64,000 nucleotides of DNA, taken from contig JAKOGI010000828.1 in assembly GCA_029747015.1 (NCBI GenBank), positions 33,501 through 97,500 of the forward strand. Reading direction: 5' to 3'. Shown piece by piece: positions 50,517 to 61,143 of this stretch. The position numbers and the translations under genes were made by a program. The DNA comes from Carnegiea gigantea (taxonomy: Eukaryota; Streptophyta; Magnoliopsida; Caryophyllales; Cactaceae). The notes beneath the pieces are model-generated. The model was not told the origin of the DNA. It worked only from the letters and a program-made list of their open reading frames with translations, and searched no databases. The stretch's first letter is position 1. Each line of letters starts with the position of its first letter.

Positions 50517-51137
50517 AAGGTATGACACTAAGATCCTTTACTTTAATTAGGTTCGTCTATTAATATATTTCTTCTTCTAACTGGACATTATTTGTCTTTT
50601 CATTATCATAAGATAATACACCTTGTTTATCAACTATCGTCTGTGATTTTGTTTATTTCTTATGGATTTTGTTCTTTATCAAATGTATTCTATAATTCTT
50701 CAAGATTAAACGGCTTATAATCCATCTTCTTCTTCTTTCTCTACTTTTTCCGATGATTTTTCAGCTGATTTTTCTCCTATTTTTTTTTTTGAATTTTTAT
50801 ATCATGCAAAGGAAATAGATTTTTGTTTTGGGGGTTTTGAAAATGATATTTACGTTGAAATAGAGTACTAATATTTAAAAAAAGATGGATTACAGACAAT
50901 TGCTTCTTAATCTCCTCAACTTCAGTTTTAATTTTAGCGAATTTGGCTTTTAATTCTAAAACTATATCAGTGATACAGTTTAATTGAGGTACTAATAAAG
51001 TAATACTTCTGGTGAGTGGACAACATATGAATAATTAGGAGTAGGGGAAGTGCATGATGATTCAAGCATTGAACATAATTAATTAGTTTAGTTAATCATT
51101 AATTAGCTGAATTGCCTTAAATATTTTTGTTCATGTG
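50517..51137 (-). pseudogene. Pararetrovirus 5' coding region, coiled-coil-like
   Basis: The minus strand downstream of the primer site encodes QLNCITDIVLELKAKFAKIK followed by TEVEEIKKQL (about 50990-50895), a heptad-rich segment suggesting a coiled coil. Stops flank it. No movement-protein motif was recognised. Confidence 0.4.
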
Positions 51138-51149
51138 GCTCTTATACCA
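51138..51149 (-). other. Pararetrovirus primer-binding site
   Basis: The minus strand reads TGGTATAAGAGC, the tRNA-iMet complement with one change (A for C). Caulimoviridae prime minus-strand synthesis with initiator tRNA-Met. Confidence 0.7.
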
Positions 51150-52099
51150 ATTGAAAGGGAGCCTTAAATAGCACTTATGAGATAAATTACGCATGCACAA
51201 AATTAAAATTTTCGAAAGTAATTTTTTTAAGGATTGGGCTCAAATATGCAAATATGAAAAACTTGGGGGACTTGATGTAACTTAAAAACATAAGTTTGGT
51301 CGAGTTTGATCCAAAAAAATGTTTACACAAAGTTGGATGGACCCGAAAGTATTTATCAGAAATTGTGGGTTAAGAAAATTATTTATCCTAACGTCGATGG
51401 TCCAAAAGATAATTTTTTCGGAGTTTACAGGGAGAAAAAAGCTAAAAAGGGCATGAAACAACTATGGATAACAAAGAAAACCAATTCAGCTCAAAGATTT
51501 ACATTTGCATTATTTGAAAATTAAAGGTAACAAGAGAGGTTTGAGAGAATAGTAGCTAAACCTATATTAAACCCTAAAAAGATGAAAATAGTCACAAGAA
51601 ATGAGTTTGAGGGCTATTTTATTGAGTGTAAAACTGAGCTTGGCATGGCATGCTTATTGGCATGGATAGGTCGTACCGAACCTTTTGTCTCTCTTCTCTT
51701 TTTTTTCTTTTATTTGTTTCCTTTTAGCATGAGCATGCCCAGTAGTAAGCCTAGCCCATCCACACCTTTGTCTTCTTATTCTTTCATTTGCTGCTTGTGT
51801 TATGTCTAGCACAGTCTTGGCACAGTCTTGCCACTAATTTAGATTCCTATAGCTTTCCATAACTTCTCCATCTTGATTCTTTGACTTAATCTAACATGCT
51901 TTGTCTCATTTGATCTCCGAAAGTCCTAAGATTAACTCTTCTTGTCTTACCACCTACGAACACATAAGGCATACATAAGAATTCTAATTTAAATCTCAAT
52001 TGAAGCCAAAAATAAGCATTAGAGGTATTAAAATTGTATCATTGAATCAAACAAATACCCCATACGTAGATTTTGCTCACTCGACTAAGACAAGAAGGC
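51150..52099. other. Unassigned DNA right of the pararetrovirus
   Basis: A plus-strand frame of 72 codons (51306-51524) contains NVYTKLDGPESIYQK, KLWVKKIIYPNVDGPK and may be a Copia Gag-protease linker fragment (compare TKKTWVPKSCP and HNVYQKLDQK in the outer Copia remnant), but the match is weak. The first part may be viral leader. Confidence 0.35.
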
Positions 52100-55000
52100 A
52101 CTACCTTTTCGAAAGTATAATATAGTGATTTAGCATATAAAAAAGAAAAGAAAAGAGAAAGGAAAAGGAATTTCTTTTAGGGGTTTTCAAAGTTTTCATA
52201 AGCAACATCAAGGGGGAAAGAAATGCATACCTTTAGTAACCTAAAATCACCCAAGCAATGAAGACACTAATTGTATACGCATGAGATATGCACATCAAGA
52301 AACTTGATTCTTTTAATGACAACCACACACCAACTTTAACCCACTCAAATAATGAACAAACTAATGGTAAAGCCTAAATTTAGGGAAAGTGGAGCTCCTC
52401 TCATGTGCTTAAATGATTTTAAGGGTTTAATCAAAAACTCATTCCAATGATGTGTCGTAGCATAACCTTGCAAAAGCTCTCAATTTTTCACCATTTGATT
52501 GCAAATGCATGATGGCAATCCAGACGACCGTGCTTAAGGTAGAGGGTAAGGAGTGGACAAGCAATTTGGGGAAATGTAGAGCTAAGTGGCTTAAAGATGA
52601 AGGAGCACCAACAATGCCAACTAATATAAGCACACTAAAACACAACACCTCATAAGCAAATCACACATACTATCGCTAACATGCACTTTTATTCACTGTG
52701 TTATTTTTTTCCCCCCTTTTTCACTATTTTCTTTGGAAGATTAAGGTGAGATGACTAGTGACTAGCATAGGAGATCATGAAAACACACATGCTCTAACTC
52801 AAATCCACTCAGTTAACATCTACAACCAACATTCAAAATAATGGGGAATATACTCCTATATACATCACTATCATCCTCTCACTGCAATATTCATAAAAAA
52901 GCCACCAATTAAATCTAATTACCTACAAACTACCCAACACAATTCAATGAAATGAAGTTCCTTTAGTCCTTACTTGGGTTTAGGAGAATGTGTTTGGCTA
53001 AAGGCTAATTGTGAGGATACACAACAAAGAAACTGATTAAAAGGTAAAGAGGATTAGCATAGGGTATATCTTCATTGATGTATGGCTATTTGAATTTGGT
53101 AGCTTTGAAAACAAACAATGAATTCCTCTATCATTTTATCAACATTCATATGCTAAATGTGGCATCAAATCGAGCTAAGCCAAGTTCTAGAAAATGATAA
53201 CATGGAAGAGACAGCCATAAAAGACAACATAAGACTAAACTAGTCAAGTATCAAAATCTTACGAGTTCATCTACCACACTTGCTGTTTAATCTTAGGGTA
53301 AGAATTAGGTCATGAGTTGACAAAAGATTTGATAAGCACCTATCAAACACACCTTAGTTATATGTAACTTTGTGTCTAAGCCACAAAGAATCAATATTGA
53401 TCAAGGTGACCACACTCACCTACACACTATTTATAAAAAAATTAAAAATCTTTTGTTTTTTTTCGAAGAGTATTTCTTCTTCAAAAATTTTTGATGTATA
53501 GCCTCTTAAACTTGACACTAAAATCACGCAATGTCCTCATTATGGGGCTAAGGGCCAAAAGGAAGAACAAAAAGTAAATAAAAGAAAAGATATGCACAAC
53601 AAAAGAAGATACAACAATACCTTCAAAGTTAAAGGCTCAAGCACAAACATCTAACACATAAATATTTACATGTGCAAATGTAACATCTAATCCTAAAGAA
53701 AATATATACAATTTGCATGTGCTCATTGGAGTCTTTTAGTTCCTATAACCACATCCATCACTTAATAAAGCATAATACTAAGAATCACCTCAAATGTACA
53801 TCTCATTATCAAGGGCCACACAATCATGGCCAAATTTTACATCAAAAGGCCCAATTCAAGTACCATAATTTCACAATCAGCACAAAAGAAGGGGTAAGAG
53901 ACAAATAAAAGAGATATAAGAAGACATGGTCTTCACACCTGTGTGAGTGTTTACTCCCTACCTTATATATCACATGCATGTTCGCACAAATGAAATGCAA
54001 TATATAATCAAAAGGATGGTGGGGAGGGAGATACAACTCACAACTCATTAGGTCTATGGGGCTGGGGGATTATGGCCAATTGTAAGTACACAAGAAGGAC
54101 CTCCTCGTTGAGTGTTTCCAAAGCACATTCGATGTATTTCTTTATATCTTGTAAAAGCCTCCACTTGCATCCTCGTTTCCTTTTGTTATCATTGGATAAG
54201 TGTCGTTTGCCTCCTTCTTTCACCCGTGGCCTGTGCATGGTGGATACTTTTGCCTCTTTTTTCATTTGTTACCTTGAAACATAACCTTTGATCTAGATAA
54301 TCCTCTCATCTATGTGGTCTATCTGGATGGCCATACAATTCATATATTAGCGCATGCTATTTCAATTGGTGTGAAGGACGATAAACGATTGGTAGAAGGC
54401 TCCATGCAATTTACCTTGAGTTGAAGAGTATAGCTCACCTATTATAAAAGAAGGTCAGTGATGGGGTTTCTCTTAGTGCTCATCTTATTCTTGCTTGTCC
54501 TCCTCCATATGCTCCTAACCATCCTCTTTCCCATCATGAGACAAATTACACCTATTCATGATGGTGATATGAATGAAAATGGAGAAATTGAAAAATATCT
54601 CATCATGATGGGGCTTATGAGTACACACCGCCTTTTTGTATAATGATCTTCATATGTGTTAAGGTTGTCAAATCTAAGCAACCCCTAATAAGTGCAGCTC
54701 CAAATTACCCATCCTATCTCCCAAACCTACTCCTTTTGTAGTTGTTATGGTGACCTCCCCACACTAACACATTCAAGTGAGTAGTCTTAGCAGTTTCAGG
54801 TATGTGACAAAGTATGAAAGCATCTGTCTTCATGTTCCTCTGATTCAGGGCACATCAAATGATAAACAACTTTGACTTCCTGCATATGTGTTAACTATGA
54901 TTCTTCCCAAAGACTAATACAGCCGTTACTCACTGAAGGTGGTAAATGTTGATGTCACAAATGTCTGTGGTTTTAGCTTACATAAAGTATGTGGCACATC

Positions 55001-56530
55001 CTTGATTCCATCCTAAAGGGGTGGAGCGTCTCATTGAAGTCACTTAAGCTCATGGAAATATTAGTGTTAAACATTCTAAATTGTATAACACTTCATTTTC
55101 TTTATAATTACCATAACAGTCAACTTTCAAGAAGCTCAAAAACTGGAATGCTAGCTAGTCACAAAGTGTATAATCTCGTTGGACATATCCCAACCATCTC
55201 AAATACCTTAGCAAGCATAACACATCATCCAATGAACCTAAGGTTCTCAGTTCATGCTCGTCCTAATATTTTAATTCACAACTTAGTTTCGATGGTAGGG
55301 CCTCAAAAGTGATTCTTTAGTCATCATTGCAAAGTTTCAAACATATGTTACTAGGTGGGAGTAGTAAGGGTTGAGCTTCAGAATTACCCTTGTTTTTCTT
55401 AGGAGGGTTTGATAAGGAGGGCACTTTCAGTGACTTCTTAAGGTTGTTGGTTAGTAGAGTTGGTGCATCCCTAACTCATTTTTTGCCTCTGGTGCGTAAA
55501 GTTGAGTGGCAAGGATAAGGAAGGCCGACCTTTCCTGTTCAAAAGCTCTAAAGGATGTTCAACAACTTAAGAATGGTGTCAAATTAGGATTTGATTTGGA
55601 ATTTTTCTCTCTAGAACCTTCAACCTAAATAATGGTGGATTAGATTTTTAAAAGAGAAAGGACGAGCGGGTATGAAAATGGGTGAAATTTGGTGAACAGG
55701 ATGGAAGTTGAGAAATTTGAGAGATTTGTGTGAGAAATTTTTGAAATTTGATTGGATTTAGAAAGGGTGAATGATGGGAAAAAGTTTTAGTAGAGTACGT
55801 TGGTTCGAATTAGGTAGGAAAGATAAATAAATGGTTAAGAAATGGGAAGGAGAAATAAGTAAAAGTTGGATTCGAGTATGGCACAGGCGTGCTAGTCCGC
55901 AGGGTTAGCCCCTGCCCAGCTTCGGATTTCAGCTCCCTTTGTGTGTGTGTCTTACAACAACAATGGCCTGGGTGTACCAAGCATGCCGTCATTTTTCACA
56001 CTTCCCTTTTTCCCTCTTTTCCCCCTCTTTCTCTTTGTCTTTCTCTCTTTTTTTTTTTTTTTTGTTGCTTATATATCTTCAACTTTTTTTTTAATCCTTT
56101 CACATTCATTTTCATTCAAAATTTTTATCGCTTTTTTTCTAAGGTTTTCCTTTCCCTTCTTTGACTTTCACATTTTAATTTTAGCATTTTTAAAGAAAAT
56201 GATAAATAGGTAAATACATCCAATGGATAGGGCTTTCAATTACGTCATTTCTAGGAAGGTTGATAAAGTAAGAAACTCTCCACATCTGCTTGGCCTTACA
56301 TCTCCAAGAATTACTTCAACTTATGCCCATTAACACTAATGTAGTGTCTTTAGTAGGGTCCTTCACATCTAGGACATTGTGTGCAAACATCTTGGGTACA
56401 ATCTAAGAACTAGTCCATTTAGATCTAAGCTTTCGAAGGAACAAGTAAAGACTTGAGTCATAGAGGGGGACTTTTTGGCCAAGAGAAAACTCTTTTTTAC
56501 TGATATGCTTGTCAAAGAGCCGATGGTGGT
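52100..56530 (-). mobile_element. Remnant of an Athila/Tat-type Gypsy element
   Basis: At its right end the minus strand encodes the integrase C-terminus (listed separately). To the left, in sense downstream, lie GC-richer CCGCAGGG/AGCCCCTGCC words (55896-55920), long pyrimidine tracts on the plus strand (55990-56160) and non-coding AT-rich DNA, the same succession as in the untranslated 3' part of the Athila element at 19750-28670. No LTR could be delimited, so the left boundary is a guess. Confidence 0.4.
56315..56525 (-). pseudogene. Gypsy integrase C-terminus, Athila/Tat type
   Basis: Reading minus from about 56520: [31 protein letters not shown], a stop, then IVPKMFAHNVLDVKDPTKD. This is the G-Q-K-V-L-L-x-N-S-R-L...L-R-S-R-W...V-F pattern at the end of Athila/Tat integrases, here with Asp for Asn and an in-frame stop. 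No integrase core was seen to its right. Confidence 0.62.
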
Positions 56531-58590
56531 GGTGGGGTAACATGGGCAATGGGCTATGACCAGTGACTCATCGTGGCTCGAATCGATTCCATTTCCTTCA
56601 CCGTGGTTGCCCTCTTTCAAAGGGTGTGCCAGATTGGTTTTCTCATAGTGGTAGTTCCATGTTGAAATGTGGTGGGATGGAATACCATTGCTTTAGTTAT
56701 ATAAAGTTACAACATATTTTCAAGGAAATGTTTATACCTATAATTGTATAGAAAATACCAAATTTGTTCTTTCAACCAAATCCTTCAAATTGAAGGGAAA
56801 ACTATGAGTCATATGACTTGATTTTCGAGATAGGATTATAACTCCTAAGGTTTCCAAATGGGGATTAAAGTTATGAACCATGAGAATGGATTTGGTGGTG
56901 AAAACCATCATTATGCCACTCGGTTTAAGAGCGACATCTAGGAGAAATGAATGTATTAAAACTTTTATTTTCAGGTTCCTTACAAAAGGTGTTTTTCATG
57001 AATTAATCTTCCATGTTAAGGCATCTAATAAAAAGAGATTTTAGTGATTCCTTATTAGCAATTCATCTCCAAAAGAATTAAAATGTACAATAAAGCAATA
57101 CTTTTATGTGGTCACTTTATGAAAGACATATTTTTATTTTATGAACAAGAACAGAAGCATAAAATGCGTAATCCTGGAGGATCAGACAAGAATATGATAA
57201 CGTCAAAGAAAGAGATAAGCAAGATTAGTCCCTTTCATTTATGATCCTCAGACCTATCTCAATCTGAGTAGAGTAGAAAAAGCATTGGTTCTTAGCTTCC
57301 TTCCTCCTATGTGTGTTAGGCTAGGGTAGGGCTAGTCCTTTTTAAAATAAGAATCCTTTTGCAAAAGTTTTTGAGTGAAGACTTTTGTAGAGTGTCCTTG
57401 CTACCAAGTCTTAAGAAAGGTTCTGTTTAAGGAAAACATTAGGTAGATTTTTACTAGAGTTTTACCAGAGAGAGAAGTAGAGTTTTACGAGGTAGAATGT
57501 GGTGATGATAGAAGACTGTAGAGTTTCTTTTAGGTAGAATATGGTGTCAAATGAGAGTGAGAGAGAGAAAGTTCATTACTATAGGGAAGAAATGCCCTTG
57601 GCTATGAAATGAACCCATTGAGAAAATGATCAAATAAAAAAAATCAAATGATATAAATTCATTAATCAAATATTATTTTCATCAATCAAATTAATTAGTC
57701 CTAACTTGGAGGTCATTAAGGCAGTTGATTAGCAATCTGTAAAAAATATGCATCAGTGCATGCCAAGCCAGGCCCAATGAGAGGTGGATAGGGCCAGCGA
57801 CATCAACTAGGGCCTAAATTATGCTATTGGGCTACTCAACACGACAAGGTCAACTTGTTTAAGGCATAATATTCTCATTAATATCCAGTTATGCGATACT
57901 TTTTTTGGTTAGAATAATTGTTAATTCTAGTTTCCAAGAATGAGTTATGATAGAAATAGTAAAGAGGTGTTATTTTGTGCATGTTTCACTATGTGACTTA
58001 TAACATTTCCATTCCTCATCGGAATTGAGCTTGCCATATACCATTGGAAAGATATGTCATGAAAGAATCAATTCATGTAGGCTCAAGAAAGTTTTGGCCC
58101 CATTTCCTTTTTCAAACTTATTTTGAAATATTTTGGGTTTTTGGGTACTTTTCAAAACTCTTTAGGAAAGAAATGTTTTTTTTTTTTTTTTTTTTTGGGG
58201 AAGCACTAGTTGTTAGGAATCGAAGAATAATTTTATTTCACAATTAATAGTTCAAGTAATTGTCATCACTAGACGACATTGCATAGGACATGCATGCATG
58301 CGGTCAGTCTAAAATTTTAAGGGCAATTGTTGCTTACAAGAGCCTGACCTTGTGCCAAGGCCATTATGGTAAACGTACAAGTATACGAATGTCATACAGG
58401 ATGTATACAGATGCACGGGTGAATACAAAAGCACTCTCGGGGACTTGGTCTCGCCCCAGGAGCACAAATCTTGTTTCCCGAAACATATGTGGAAGTTGTG
58501 GAATCCTTTTAAGAGAAGGAAGGTATTAAAGATTTCAAAGTCCATGTCTCACTCCAGAGTTCGAAATCCCATAGAAATGAGAGAAATCTT
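56531..58590. other. Unassigned intergenic DNA
   Basis: No coding region recognised. It contains a 21-base T run (58176-58196) followed by GGGG. Confidence 0.5.
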
Positions 58591-59205
58591 TTGAGGCTTG
58601 ATTCACACCAAATAAATCATTTTGAGGCTTGAAGGTGTCACGTCTATTTTAAAATTTAAGGCTTGAAGTTTTCATACCTATTCAAAAAAAATTGAGGCTT
58701 GAGGGTTTCACATGTATTTAAAAATTTGTGGCTTAAAGGTCTCACATTAGTTTAAAAAATTTGAGGCTCGAAGGACTCATGCCAGTTTAAAAAATTTAAG
58801 GCATGAGGTCACACACCTGTTTAAAAAATTTGAAGGCTTGAAGATCTCGCACTAGTTTAAAAAAATTAAAGCTTGACTGTCTCCATTGATTTTAGAAATT
58901 TGAGGTTCAACAATCCCTACCGATTTGAAAGCTTGAGGTTTACTAGTCCCTAAAGGTTTAAGAATTTGAGGTTTAATGGTCCCTATGATTTAAAAAGTTA
59001 AGGTTGAACAACCTCCATTGGTTTACAAACTTGAGGTTTAATAGTCCCTATCTATTAAAAATGTGAGGTTCAAGAGTCCCCACTAGTTTAAAAACTTGAG
59101 GTTTACTAGTCCCCATTGGTTAAAAGCTTGAGATTTAAGGGCCCCTAATGTTGTGAAAATTTTAGGTTTAATGCTCCCCACCGAGTTAAATGCCCGAGGA
59201 TTAAT
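58591..59205 (+). repeat. Degenerate minisatellite, about 19 units of about 33 bp
   Basis: A unit close to TTGAGGCTTGAAGGTCTCAC followed by a short spacer and GTTTAAAAAATT repeats from 58591 to 59205, for example at 58622, 58692, 58761, 58831, 58900, 58967, 59031, 59062, 59096 and 59162. Units in the left half keep GGCTTGA...TCACA; those in the right half read GAGGTTTA...GTCCC, so the array has two subfamilies. It does not hold an open frame across the array. Confidence 0.85.
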
Positions 59206-61143
59206 GATCGTGATTCGTTTGAGAATCAGAGAAAAGGTTTTTTCTTAAAAAAGAATGTTTTGATAAAGAAAATTGAAGGAGTGCTAAATATCTTTGTGTG
59301 GTTGTAGAATACACACTTAGCTTAAGTACGCCGAAAGATGCACTACACATGCTCTATTTTGTAAACCTTAACACGTCATGATAGACATATGAATCCAAGT
59401 ATGTCAAGATATAGGCATGCTGTAAATCTCGTGATGGATCTCATGTGTGCAGATCTTAGTATGTCAAGAAATATGCCCTTTGCTTGCAATTGTTTTGTTT
59501 ACAAGCTTTGGGAACACGCTTGGAAAGACATATGACATGAAGCACTCTTTATGGGGAAAGGAGGCACAGAATACCCTTTCAAGAGTAAAAGCGTTCCTTA
59601 AGATCTATAACTCTTATGAAGTAGGAAAGATGCATGTAATCAAGTGCCAATCTCGTCCTAGGTTGCCAGCACTTGTAACCATATGCATTTTCAAGGTTTA
59701 GGCTCAAAACTTATGATCTATGACCCTTTCAAGCTAAATGAAGTGTTATCTAATTACAGGGGAATAAAAAGAATGGGTCTGTTATCTAGCCCCCAGTGTT
59801 TAACACAGGGTGTGATAGTCCTCTAAGCATAGAAGTAAGTCGAGAACACTTTGTATGTCGAGGTGAGATGGAAGGAGCACTTAATTAGTCTTCTACTGAT
59901 GATGATCTTGGGAGAATGGGCCAACAGGGCTAAGTAGCTCGCTTTTGTTGCAACTAAAAAGTTATTGACAATGCTGTATGTGATGCCAAAGTGACACATT
60001 TGTGCATATAAGATCTTTAAAGAGAGTTTTAGATTTAGATACGATGAAATGCATAACACACTAAAGGGTCTAATTTTTTCCAGACATTGATATTGGGCTA
60101 TTGGTCCTCTACGCCATTAGAGGGATTATATTATTAAGTAATCTTGCTCATATAAGTATTTAATCCTTTTTTAGACTATCGGAGAGAAAGGCCTTCAGGC
60201 TGGATGACCTCCAATTTTTTTTTTTTTTTGGGGTTGGAAACATCATGTTGGGAGGTCATTCCACATGCGCTTTTTTTTCTTTTCAGTAATACCTTCTTTT
60301 TTCCAATGTCATCCATAAGGTGGGTTATCTTTTTCTAACTATCTAGATGAGGCCACTGTATGGTTGCTACGGCCTTCTTTTTTTTTTTTTTTTTAATAAA
60401 GAAAGTGGTTCATTTCATAGAGGATTAGTCCTTGTTAAGAAATCAGCCCAATGGCCTTGCTCTTTGTTACTTTTTTCCCCTTAAGTCTCTTATTGAGATG
60501 TTGTTAAATGCGAAGAGGATATGCCACCACTTACTCCTTGTGAGGGCACAGGTGCAACGCTATATGCCGTAAGATAGGGAGCTCGAGAACATGTCTATTT
60601 GGTGATCTCAAGTATGTAGCATGCATTGGGATGAAGATTTCAAGAGCAAGATATTTGTTTTAAGATGAAAAATCATTAAATTGCAGATCATCTTAGGATG
60701 AATATCCCAGAAACGGTAAGATCTCCCACAATGGAACTCCCAGGAGACAGGTATGCCCTGGAAATGAGGTTTGTGAGTGCATGTATGCCATTACAAACAC
60801 ACCACTATTCTTTGGTACATATGTATGTGTATAGGCATATGTATGGATTATATCCGAGATGTGGATGAGGACATGATCATGGTGGATGCATGGCAAGCTT
60901 GTGCTTGTGTAAATACTAAAGGTATGTTGGGCCTAAGAATACGTAAGAATTACTGATATATAATGGATGTATGAACTAAGTAAATGCATGAACGGATGCA
61001 TATAGATCATGCATGCATGGTAGGTGTGACACGATGAGATTATAATGTTGTGCAAGACTCAGACACAGTTAAGTTGTTAAGATATGCTAGGTAGGAAGAC
61101 TAGATCTAGGGATCATATTCTCAGGTAGGCAAAATTTGGCTTA
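59206..61143. other. Unassigned intergenic DNA
   Basis: No gene recognised. T runs at about 60214-60231 and 60376-60394 resemble reverse-strand poly-A tails, but no LINE or SINE sequence was identified beside them. Confidence 0.5.

Larger units (their letters stand above)
45420..51149 (-). mobile_element. Endogenous pararetrovirus (Caulimoviridae), decayed
   Basis: The minus strand contains, in order, an iMet-like primer site (51138-51149), a coiled-coil-like segment, coat protein with a zinc finger, an unassigned block, aspartic protease, RT, RNase H and a C-terminal region, with no integrase and no LTRs. This is the layout of plant pararetroviruses, not of a retrotransposon. Every frame is broken by stops. 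Coat protein, then a block, then protease-RT-RNase H recalls the cavemovirus/solendovirus arrangement, but I cannot place it in a genus. The left edge coincides with the Tekay element, which probably inserted into it. Confidence 0.85.

Noticed and set aside
55889..56213. Hydrophobic plus-strand frames that look like membrane proteins
   Set aside because: They read through a T/C-rich tract, so the Phe/Leu/Ser runs are compositional; a conserved integrase signature starts nearby on the other strand.
60214..60394. T runs as reverse poly-A tails of LINEs or SINEs
   Set aside because: No LINE RT motif or SINE promoter-like sequence was found next to them.
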